DNA of 64,000 bases from Anodontia alba (Eukaryota; Mollusca; Bivalvia; Lucinida; Lucinidae), in NCBI GenBank assembly GCA_964016985.1, contig OZ024828.1, forward strand, positions 72,909,264-72,973,263. The letters are read 5' to 3'. The translations under genes and the position numbers were made by a program. The notes beneath the pieces were generated by a model. The model searched no databases, was not told the origin of the DNA, and saw only the letters and a list, made by a program, of their open reading frames with translations. Each line of letters begins with the position of its first letter. Positions within the stretch are counted from its first letter, which is position 1. This document shows positions 30,674 to 40,282 of the stretch, in pieces.

Positions 30674-31354
30674 GTATGTTCACAGTCAGTTTTGTAACTT
30701 ATAAAAGTCGTAGTTGTGTGATGATATGATATGATAACTAGCAATTAAAGCAAGTCTGTTTGTTATCTGATTGTGATTTGTTTTGTATTTCCAAATGTCA
30801 CCTACATCTGAATATTTGGTGATCGCAGGACCTTTGGTTAAGAGATTGTGCGGCGGTTGTAAAGCAGTGGCCCTACTTCTATATTGTGCTGCTGTTATTG
30901 AATTATATGGTCCTCTGGAACTTTTTGGCTCATACATTATGTGTGAAAATAGAATTTTTGCTCCAAAATGCTAGAACGTTACCAATGTTACGTTTTTCAA
31001 TGTTTCTAGTGAACAGACTAAATAAAACCAAGTCTGGTATTTTCTAATTTTGATTTGTTCTGTATATACAAAGAATCCCTGCTTCAGAATATTTTGGAAT
31101 AGATTTAACTGGATTAAAACTGTTTGAATTATTTAGATATATCTGCCCACACGTTTTAGGTTAAAGTCCATAATAAAAATACAGCACCAATTAAGATAAA
31201 ACCTATGTTGTATTCGTCTGATATTTCTATGAATATGAGTTAACAATAATCAGCACTTGTAAATCTGACTCCGTCCTGAAAATGGGTCTACTCGTAAGGG
31301 AAAGAATGTGCTCGCAATGGGCTTATTCATTTAAGTGTAAAATTGTTTCTGTTT

Positions 31355-31355
31355 T

Positions 31356-31393
<38 letters not shown>

Positions 31394-31477
31394 TTGTTGT
31401 TGTATTTTCAGAGAGGGCTTGATGTGCCGGAAAACAAAAGCTAAAAATGTTGTTCCCCTTGGAAATGTGCGTTTTTT

Positions 31478-31522
<45 letters not shown>

Positions 31523-31675
31523 CTGTTTTTTTTTTTTTTTTTTTGTTTTTTGTTTTTTTGTTGTTGTTTTTTGTTGTTTTTTTTGTTTGTTTTTTTTTTC
31601 TTTTTTTTTTTCTTTTTTTGTTGTTGTTTTTTTTTGTTTTTTGTTGTTGTTTTTTTTGTTTTGTTTTTTTTGTCG
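31355..31675 (+). repeat. T-rich runs in intron before exon 9
   Basis: Two T-runs (31355-31402 and 31478-31675) with scattered G and C. In between, 31403-31470 is normal intron text. The second run ends 66 bases before exon 9. Frames through it are only Phe-rich or Lys-rich. Confidence 0.9.
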
Positions 31676-31740
31676 CGCCCCATAGTTATATATTCACCCG
31701 AAATGACATTGCTAGTTTGATGATTTTTTTTCAAATTCAG

Positions 31741-31854
31741 TGTGTCCTGTTTGTTCTGGTATGAAAGTTTGTGTAGTTGAGGGTTCATACGCTACGTGTC
31801 AGTGCCCACCTGGATATGTAAACGATGGCAGTGGTGGATGTACGTCAATATCTG
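31741..31854 (+). CDS. EGF/follistatin-like module exon 9 (114 bp)
   Basis: The acceptor TTTTTTTTCAAATTCAG ends at 31740. The exon opens with TG (split codon Val, as in exon 8). The module begins CPVCSGMKVCVVEGS and carries CQCPPGYVNDGSGGC. The donor has weakened to GTATTTTCAC at 31855. This is the last 114-bp copy; the next exon encodes a different module. Confidence 0.8.
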
Positions 31855-32132
31855 GTATTTTCACACTTTTGTTAATGTAAAACATCGTAGTGACTTGTTA
31901 TTAAGATTTTTTTGTTTCATCCAGCCATGAATGAAAAACACAAGGACGGCATAAATGCACAATAGCATCCGTCTGTTTCATTCATGGTAAAAAGAAACAA
32001 ACAATATTGCTACATATTACTAATTTGTGTTTGATATTGTTATGTTTTTGCTTTCGGAAAAGGTAAAAAGCGTCGTATTTGTGCGGCAGGTAAGTGTGCG
32101 CAAAAATATTTAATTTGGCTCGAGTTTTCACA

Positions 32133-32374
32133 TGCCGTCACATTACGAAAACACGCCTATTCAAATATGTTGAAAATTTTACCAACAAAAGAAATGAAAG
32201 TTTTTAGATAAAAATTCTGATTTTATTTTTATATTTCTGCTCAAAACATAGATTGAAGGTACTCGTTAGAACCGCCTCGACAAATAATGTATACCCCTGT
32301 AAACCCCAGTTATATAAAAGTGGGGTTTACGGGGGTGAAAATTATACAAGTATGTTTTCGTGATGAGAAGCCAT
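32133..32374 (+). mobile_element. M1 palindromic MITE, right hairpin arm deleted
   Basis: Ends are CATTACGAAAACACGCCTAT (32133) and TATGTTTTCGTGATG (to 32374), approximate inverted repeats. Inside are TCTGCTCAAAACATAGATTG, GTACTCGTTAGAACCGCCTC, and TGTATACCCCTGTAAACCCC with its partner hairpin strand. The right arm of the central GCCTCG/CGAGGC palindrome is missing here. Confidence 0.75.
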
Positions 32375-32625
32375 GACAATGGCAGAATATAAAACGTGCC
32401 TTTGAAAATTCGCATAGACTGACAGAATAAATTAATAGTGAGAGAATTAAGAACAAGAAAAACGTTCAAAATATATCGTATCTTATTGAGATGCAGAAAA
32501 AAACCCTAGTAGTTATACGGCTATAGTAACCTCTTGCAAAATATTTAACTGACAGTGCTTCAGGCCATAAAAATGTAGCAGAACTGATACCTACTTCTAT
32601 TTATTTACCTATTCATTTATTCCAG

Positions 32626-32733
32626 GCAATTGCAATTCGAATTCTGATTGCATCAGTCATGGCGAGGTATGCACCGGTGGATTTTGTGAATGCCCTGCTG
32701 GTAACAGACTCTTCCTTGGGCGCTGCATTGCTG
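32626..32733 (+). CDS. Divergent EGF-like module exon 10 (108 bp)
   Basis: The acceptor CATTTATTCCAG ends at 32625 and the donor GTAAGTA, the best donor in the gene, begins at 32734. Read in phase 1, the exon encodes a different six-cysteine module: C-x5-C-x6-C-x4-C-x-C-x10-C, with DCISHGEVCTGGFCECPAG. This is a classic short EGF pattern. The same phase at both ends means it can join the 114-bp exons in frame. The frame is too short to stand out by length alone; the cysteine pattern and two good splice sites support it. Confidence 0.75.
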
Positions 32734-33029
32734 GTAAGTACGACTCCATTCTCAGCTTGCTTATCCTTTAATGTGCTAAACAAAGCTATAACAGACCACA
32801 TTTTTATTCATTTGAGCTGCATCATGTTTCTAATGTTTTTCTTTGAACAATTATGTAAGTTGATTATATATTCAGTTAAATTTGCGTAACAGTTCATACC
32901 TTTTTGGGAAATCGCTGCCAATTTTTGCTTGTTATCTGTTCGTTTTGTGGTGCTTTATTGTATTTGTCTGTCTTTCACTTTGGTGTTGGTGGTTTGATGT
33001 GGATCCGATTGTATCAGTCCCTGAGTTCT

Positions 33030-33760
33030 CCATCACGAAACCATATCTATATAATGTTGACCCCCGTAAACCCCACTTTTATATAGTAAAAGTGAGGTTT
33101 ACAGGGGTCTTATTTCTGCTCAAAAACATAGATTGTGGTACTTGTTAGAACCGCCTTGTCGAGGCGGTTCTTACGAGTACCAACAATTTATGTTTTGTGC
33201 AGAAAAATGGAAAATATCAGAATTTTTTATCTGAAAAATTGCCAGTTTTTGGTGGTAAAACTTTCAAACTTTCAGTGTATTTGAATAGGCATGTTTTCTA
33301 TCACGAAAACACGCCTATATAATATTGACCCCCTTAAAGCCCACTTTTATATAGTAAAACGGGGGTTTATAGGGGTATACAGTAAACCCCACTTTTATAT
33401 AGTCTTATTTCTGCTCAAAAACATAGATTGTGGGTATCGTTAGAACGCATTGTCGAGGCGGTTCTAACGAGTACCCATAAGCTATCTTTTGAGCAGAAAA
33501 ATGAAAACTATCCGAATTTTTTACCTGAAAACGGCGGTTTACAGGGGTATACATTATGTTTCTAACTTCTGCTCAAAAACATAGATTGTGGGTACTCGTT
33601 AGAACCGCCTCGCCGCGGTGGTTCTAACGTGTACCCACATTCTATGTTTTGAGCAGAAATATGAAAAAAATCAGAGTTTTCTATCTGAAAATTTTCAGTT
33701 TTTGGAGGTGAAGTTTTCTATATATTTGAACAGGCGTGTTTTTATAATGCGTAAAATCTG
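33030..33760 (-). repeat. M1 elements in tandem, about two and a half copies
   Basis: Three successive M1 units share end CATCACGAAA, the TTATATAGTAAAA hairpin block, TTATTTCTGCTCAAAAACAT, and the palindrome with GCCTCG/CGAGGC centre (33150, 33450, 33612). They lie in reverse orientation to 32133-32374. The second unit has an internal duplication of the AAACCCCACTTTTATATAGT block. Only the outermost ends look complete, so the array probably grew by recombination between copies. Confidence 0.75.
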
Positions 33761-34359
33761 TTCCTGCGTTCTCTTATTTTCTTTATTGGAACACAAACAT
33801 ACTAAAACATGTTTTAACAAAAAAATATAAGCAACATACAAGGCGAATTCGTGAAAAGTTATTTTACAGCACGATAGAGCGACATTTTATTGAAAAATGG
33901 GGTATTTTGAAACCGATTACGCTAACAAACAGGAGCCTGTTGGAGCTGGCAGTCGAAAAAAGCGAGGATGGGCTTTTCTTGAGCACATATCCATCCTGTA
34001 CAAATATGGGAGAACCATCGGGACGGTGAATAAACCGACACTAAATTCATGAAAATCATTGCCTTGTTGGTCAGTTAGAAATCCGTTAGGCTGGTTACTT
34101 ATTGGCTCGCCCACTTATTTTACGTCTTCGCATAATTTATATATTAAAGGCTCCCACTGACTGAAACAAGTTCTATTTGTTTTACTCCCATAATCCCTTT
34201 GGTGCCGTTTGCAGGTACAGATTGTCCAAAGGTTTTGTCACTTACACATATTTCTAGATAATAGGGGGTAGCCACATGGCGTATTGTTTATTTCTCTACG
34301 CAAAGATTTGATTTGGATTCTCATTAGAAGCGACTCGCCTCGTTTCTAATGAGAAAAAA
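33761..34359. other. Intron stretch, no supported exon
   Basis: 33880-34140 has less skewed composition, and a 65-codon minus frame (34114-33917) is open, but no splice sites or family resemblance were found. A possible acceptor TTTGCAG at 34215 is followed by too little coding text. A small stem TCATTAGAA/TTCTAATGA lies at 34321-34352. Confidence 0.4.
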
Positions 34360-34690
34360 AAGGTAAGAGAATAGTCCAGGGAGTGCCACAATTACAAACC
34401 CCAGCCCTTCCAGGACACCAAGAGGAAGAGGAAACCGACAAATCCAAATAAGCACAAATCGAACAAACGTACGAAAAGCACTAAGATTAGCTCTCTTTTC
34501 AAAGCGAGGTAATCGCAATGCTAAAAGGACTGACATACACAAGAACAAAATGACACAAGGTAAGACATAAAACAAATAGTCTCGTAGAATAAAACACAAG
34601 GCAACAAAGAGTAAGACTAACACCGGGACCACTGGAATAGAACAGTCAGTAGAGTAATCCACCGGGGGTTTAAAGCACTTTTACAGCTGA
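34360..34690 (-). mobile_element. A-tail, minus strand
   Basis: The 3' end is at 34360 (AAAAAGGTAAGAGAATAG); the copy runs up to TTTAAAGCACTTTTACAGCT. The same TTAAAGCACTTTTACAGCT phrase is repeated at 34711, immediately before the + strand RT copy, so the two insertions meet at a shared short sequence. Confidence 0.75.
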
Positions 34691-34721
34691 CTTTTCTCTT
34701 TCCCTTTTTTTAAAGCACTTT

Positions 34722-36190
34722 TACAGCTAAACTAGCTTCACTGTCTATGTCTTCATAACGTAAGTTAAATGATGAGACGAATAAATTTATGATACACAAC
34801 ATGATTTGTATGTAGTAGCTCTCCTTACTAGATGTTATACTCAACATGCTCTTCGTCCTTACATTGATTCTGAAGTTAACCACATTAGACTCAGTTCATC
34901 AAAATTCCATTCATTAATAAAGGTATTAAATTCATAGATTTACCTAGCATATTTAGAGATAATAATGTTATATCAGATATATCTTCATATTTCGAAAACA
35001 CGGAATCTCCTATTATTTGTTATAAATATTACAAACCTATCCGTAATACTATACTTAATTTCGATAAATTAGTTTCTGATCTTGATATTGAAACTAGTTC
35101 CCCTGATTCCTGAGATTGTAAAGATTCTAAATTTTGTTATCAACCAGCGGGTCATATTGTCACTGGTTACTTGAAGATTATAACTGATTCACGAATCCAT
35201 TCAGTTATTTCAAAAGGACCTAAATACATATTCCCAGCCCACATTGATTTCACAGTGCTTTAAATGACTAGTGTACGCGTTGGTGTAAATGAGAGCATGT
35301 TGACACTAATGCTTTAAATAATTGGAAATTAAAGATTTTTAAGATCATTGATGAACGTGTGTTATTTTACTCTAATAACTTTGAGCTTTTCCCTGCTAAG
35401 CCTAAATTATCTTTTCGATATTTGAAACAAGGTATCCAAGAATTTCATAGGAAGTATGTTTTGGCTCCAGCTGATAAAGCTGCTAATAATGTTGTTGTTG
35501 TGTGACGACCTTATGCTTTAAACCCCCTGGTGGTTTACTCTACTGACCGTTCTAAGTCAGTGGTCCCGGTGTTAGTTTTACTCTTTGGTGCTTTGTGGTT
35601 TATTCTGCGAGGCGATTTGTTGTATGTCTTACCTTGTGTCATTTTGTTCTTGTGTTTTTCAGTCCTTTTAGCATTGCAATTACCTCGCTTGGGGAAGAGA
35701 GAGCTAATCTTAATGCCTTTCGTATGTTTGATCGATTTGTGCTTGTTTGGATTTGTCGGTTTCCTCTTCCTCTTGATGTCTGGGTCGGCTGCGGTTTATG
35801 ATTGTTACACTCCCTGAACTTTTCTCTTAGCTTTTTTTTATTATATTAATACTCTAATACAAGAACTAGGTAGTACCAAAACATATGAACGGATTTCTAC
35901 TGACGAGAGACCTATTGTTATACCCATTCTATCGATATTACTGCTAAATTTGCAGTTAGTATTAAAGAAAAGCAAGACATACTTCCTACGTTATATTGGT
36001 TACCGAAACCTCATAAACGACCTTATAAAGCACGTTTCATTGGTACTTCTTGTTCATGTACGGCTACTGTTTCGTCCAAAATACTAACTTCATGCCTTAC
36101 TGCTGTTAAAAAAATTGGGTTAGATACTATGATACTGTTTACGAAATGGACGGAATTTAATATTTTTGGTCAATTAAAGATTCCAAAGAT
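34722..36190 (+). pseudogene. Family A RT copy with nested A-tail
   Basis: Colinear with 9928-11100. Text begins at AAACTAGCTTCACTGTCT and continues through the N-terminal and finger regions to YVLAPADKAANNV (35458-35500). It is interrupted by an A-tail (35512-35833), resumes at TATTAATACTC...GAACTAGGTAGTACCAAAAC, passes LPKLHKRP-type text (36000) and ends near 36190, where it jumps to the region after the RT stop. The palm with YLDD is deleted. Many stops and indels are present. Confidence 0.8.
35512..35833 (+). mobile_element. A-tail nested in a family A RT
   Basis: The uninterrupted form at 10725 reads GTGTGACGACTTTATTATAT. Here GACGACCTTAT is followed by GCTTTAAACCCCC and the tail; after CTCTTAGCTTTTTT the host resumes at TATTATATTAATAC. 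The shared TTAT at both edges is the likely short target duplication. Confidence 0.85.
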
Positions 36191-37098
36191 TCCAACGGGC
36201 TTGGCCCGCCGTGGTTCAACTATTGGTTCTCATTTATTCTGGCATACAGTAGAATTGCCATGAGAACTCGTTTTTTGTTTATTATAGTGATTCATTTGAT
36301 TTTTATGTTTTCGCTTTGATGCATTGACTGAGTTGGGAGCCTATATGTGAACCGAATTTTTATGTATTTCTGTATTAAGAGTAGCATCGGGACCCATGGA
36401 CCTCTGTACAGCTACAAATCGCCTCGTAGAAGCAACAAAGAGTAAGACTAACACCGGGACTACCGCCTTAGAGTGGTCAGTAGAGAAAAGTAAACCACCG
36501 GGGGGGGGAGGGGGGTTTAAAGCTTTTTTACAGCTAGCTAACTTCACACTGGGTCCTGATGCTACTCTTAATACAGAAACACATAAAAATTCGGTTCGCA
36601 TAAAGGCTCCCAACTCAGTCAATGCATCAAAGCGAAAACACAAAAATCAAATTAATCACTATAATAAACAAAGACGAGTACTCATGGCTAATTCTACTGT
36701 ATGCCAGAGTAAATGAAAACCAATAGTTGAACCACGGCGGGCCAAGCCAAAGACATATCGTTAAACCCCCCTCCCCCCGCCCCCCGGTGGTTTGCCCTAC
36801 TGACCGTTCTAAGGCGGTGGTCCCGGTGTTAGTCCTACTCTTTGTTGCTGTGTGGTTTATTCTACGAGGCGATTTGTTGTATGTCTTTCCGTGTGTCATT
36901 TTGTTCTTGTGTTTTTCAGTCCTTTTAGTATTGCGATTACCTCGCTTGGGGAAGAGAGAGCTAATCTTAGTGCTTTTCGTACTTTTGTTCGATTTGTGTT
37001 TGTTTGGATTTGTCGGTTTCCTCTTCCTCTTGGGGTCTGGGAAGGGCTGCGGTTTGTGATTGTGGCACTCCCTGGATTTTTCTCTTACCTTTTTTAGA
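36190..37098. mobile_element. Foldback composite of family A 3' regions
   Basis: 36190-36400 (+) is the segment after the RT stop. 36412-36765 (-) is the same segment plus A-tail in reverse. 36766-37098 (+) is another A-tail with a full 3' end (CTCTTACCTTTTTT). The first two pieces form inverted arms of about 200 bp (36199-36396 and 36556-36755). G/C-rich patches at 36498-36515 and 36766-36787 stand at the CCCCCCGGTGG position. Confidence 0.75.
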
Positions 37099-37311
37099 AA
37101 GCATTTGCTGACTCCCAGAATTTAAGAGAATATTTAAATCAAAAAGAGATAAGACAGTTTATGTTTTCGTTTGAAATTACCATTTTTCCCTTACCATGGG
37201 ATCATTTATTACGTTTTTTAATATCAAAAAGGAAAAATCATCGAAATCCGGCATTTTAGAAATATTTTCTTCATGGTAAGTATTATCATTAAATCTAAGT
37301 GGAAAAAGGGT

Positions 37312-38445
37312 TTATAAACGTTTAATCCATTTGAGTTCAAGGTCATGCCTTAAAATATTTTTTAATCTTTCGGTAGAATTCGACGTGTATAATTTTTTCA
37401 ACAGGTTGAGCCAAAACTTTACTAGATGATCATGAATGACCAGCTTTCCGGAAATGTTGATAAAGAAACGTATCAATGTTCTTTGCTTTTTTGATTTTAA
37501 ACAAATGTTCCTTAAACCTTGTTTTAAGGGTCCGTTTGGTCTTTCCAACATACTGCATTCCTCAGCCTCCATCTCTGCAAGTGAGAACATTTATAACATC
37601 CTCTGATTTTCAGTCTAAATCAGAGTTGTTCACAAGTAGTTGCGGTCATGGTACCTAAGCCATAATTCAAACTCATAAATTCGTGAACGAAGGACGAATC
37701 AGAATGTTCAGACCAACAGACATGGACCCCAGAATAAAGGGTGTAATCAGCCGTCCGCGGATAGTAAGCATTACTTGGTAAGCAAGCTTCGCGTACCATG
37801 CCCATAGGCTTGAACGAAGGAAATATCGGTAGAAGCGTATGTCCGGGATTTGGGAAGTCTACTTATGGTGCGTCACTTGCAAAGACATCAGAAACAATTC
37901 TGGAAACTGCAACATTGTAGGGATTGACCACATCATGATGTCTCCCATAGAACTTCTTAAGTGTTGCTAACAGTTTTGTTTTTTTATACCCCTGGCTCAA
38001 CAACTTTATAGTGAGCACTTTTCCACGCTCCATGAAGTCCTGATAATTTGAACAGGCTCTGGCATAACTGAAAATTGTCTATGGTAAACTGAGGAAAAAA
38101 TAGTTGACTGACAAATTAAATGATTGCAGCAGATGCAACTCTTGGCATTGCACTTCGAAATATTAGGGTACATACTGTTCCTTTTATACGGATTCTTATA
38201 TTTTATAAATATAGGAGATTTAATTGGAGAAAGTCTTATTCTAAGGTGATTACGGAAAATATTATAATTGGAAGCGCCATATAAATTTATAGATGATACA
38301 GAGTGAAGTTTCAAATGCGAAACTTTAACAGTAGGTAACAAAGAGTTGAATCTAGCAGTAGAACAGGGAATCTGTAAAGAAGAAGTAGAATGTAGCCAAA
38401 TAGGAGAAATAGTAATTTTTAATCTATTAGTGATACTCATACAGT
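37312..38445 (-). pseudogene. PLE-D: thumb, linker and GIY-YIG of a Penelope-like element
   Basis: From 38445 leftwards on the minus strand: a linker with CNAKSCICCNHLIC (about 38150-38105), then an RT thumb piece YARACSNYQ and KLLATLKKFYGRHHDVV (38045-37900) in another frame, then a stretch with no recognised motif, then a GIY-YIG endonuclease: VLTCRDGG, stop, MQYVGKTKRTLKTRFKEHL (37595-37510), FLYQHFRKAGHS, and near the end LRHDLELKWIK (37345-37320). In PLEs the Cys-rich linker normally lies between thumb and GIY-YIG; here it is placed before the thumb, so the copy is rearranged. Stops and frame changes make it non-functional. Confidence 0.75.
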
Positions 38446-38814
38446 TGTATAGGAAGTAATACCATTAGATAAAAAGCAGTATTCGTACCGGCTATTATAG
38501 GCAGTAAGTAGCGATGCAAACAGGCGGTAGGACCGGTGCATACAAAGTATAACAACAACTGACAGTACATAACTAAGTCTAATACAAGTCCAAAGAAACG
38601 TAAAGTAAGAAATTCTTATAAACGAGATACGAACACCGGTAAATATCTAGCCTTCAATGAGGTATAAATTAGAATCATGAGGAAGAGGAATACGAAAGGT
38701 GATTGTAAAGTGCAAACTCTTACACTTGAAATTATAACACCATTAAATGAATGTTCGGGGAGACTTTCTAGGGTCTCCACACGGCACAAACACATCAGGC
38801 GTGGTATGCAAAAA
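38446..38814. other. Short stretch without recognised features
   Basis: Contains GGGAGACTTTCTAGGGTCTCC near 38758, which faintly recalls the TR270 GGGAGAC..TTTTACGG block. No exon or RT block found. Confidence 0.4.
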
Positions 38815-39130
38815 AAGGTAAGAGAAATGTCCAGGGAGTGCCACAATCACAAACAGCAGTCCTTCCCAGACACCAACAGGAAGAGGAAACCGACAAATCC
38901 AAATAAGCACAAATTGAACAAACGTACGAAAAGCATTAAGATTAGCTCTCTCTTCCCCAAGCGATGTAATCGCAATGCTAAAAGGACTGAAAAGCACAAG
39001 AACAAAATGACACAAGTTAAGACATAAAACAAATCGCCTCGTAGAATAAACCACAACGCACCAAAGAGTAAGACTAACATCGGAACCACCGCCTTAGAAC
39101 GGTCAGTAGAGTAAACCACCGAGGGGTTTG
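38815..39130 (-). mobile_element. A-tail, minus strand
   Basis: The 3' end is at AAAAAAGGTAAGAGAAATG (38812-38830); the copy ends at ACCACCGAGGGGTTTGAGAA. The flank AGAACCCACAATATATGTTT that follows resembles an M1 fragment. Confidence 0.75.
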
Positions 39131-39238
39131 AGAACCCACAATATATGTTTTTGTGTTGATAAATAAGAAAAATATCAGTACTTTTCCACTGAGACAAGTA
39201 CCTTATCTAAAGGTATGTTACGTCGTATTGACATCAAA

Positions 39239-40030
39239 TACACACGTAATTTTGTTATGTCTCTGTAAACAAATCTGGAAAACTTTTGTTTACTTAATCT
39301 GTTTATTTGTTGAAATGTTGGCGAATTTGTATAATAAAATATGTAAAGCTATGAAATTGTGGTGATAATCACAGCACTATAGGGTTTGAGAAAAGAAACG
39401 TTAAGCGAAAAGTCCAGGGAGTGCCACAATCACAAACCGCAGCCCCTCCCAGACACCAAGACGAAGAGGAAACCGACAAAACCAAACAAGCACAAACCGA
39501 ACAAACGCACGAAAAGCACCAAGATTAGCTCTGTCTTCCCCAAGCGAGGTATTCGCAATGCTAAAATACACACGTAATTGTGTTATGTCTCTGTAAACAA
39601 ATCTGGAAAACTTTTGTTTACTTAATCTGTTTATTTGTTGAAATGTTGGCGAATTTGTATAATAAAATATGTAAAGCTATGAAATTGTGGTGATAATCAC
39701 AGCACTATAGGGTTTGAGAAAAGAAACGTTAAGCGAAAAGTCCAGGGAGTGCCACAATCACAAACCGCAGCCCCTCCCAGACACCAAGACGAAGGGGAAA
39801 TCGACAAAACCAAACAAACACAAACCGAACAAACGCACGAAAAGCACCAAGATTAGCTCTGTCTTCCCCAAGCGAGGTAATCGCAATGCTAAAAGGACTG
39901 AAAAACACAAAAACACAAGGTAAGACATAAAACAAATCGCCTCGTAGAATAAACCACAAAGCAACAAAGTGTAAGACTAACACCGGGACCTACGCCTTAG
40001 AACGGTCAGTAGAGTGAACCACCGGGTGGG
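39239..40030 (-). repeat. 328-bp tandem duplication containing an A-tail 3' end
   Basis: 39239-39566 and 39567-39894 are nearly identical, each holding about 160 bp of unrelated flank (CACACGTAAT to AAACGTTAAGCGAAA) plus the first part of a minus-strand A-tail. The second copy continues into the full A-tail to 40030. The few differences point to a recent duplication of flank plus element. Confidence 0.85.
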
Positions 40031-40282
40031 TTTACTCTAGTGGACACTCTTCCAACAAGTTTAGGCACATCATCACATCAACTAAAGGGAACCATTAGGC
40101 CGATTTTGATATCCTGAAAAAAAATCGAATTCAGATTAAGCCGGTGCTGGGAAAGCCCTTTAGACTATATTATATTGACATATAAAGAGGGAGACTCTGA
40201 TATTATCGTTTTTATAAGTCCCACTTAACCCAGACTCAGATTTTCATTTTAATACGCCCGTTTTGAAAAACAAAAACTGACG

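Noticed and set aside
31441..31788. Long Lys-rich or Phe-rich frames (also 26338-26593, 42717-42924, 46048-46251, 63078-63314)
   Set aside because: These are translations of T-runs or A-runs with scattered G or C; no coding meaning.
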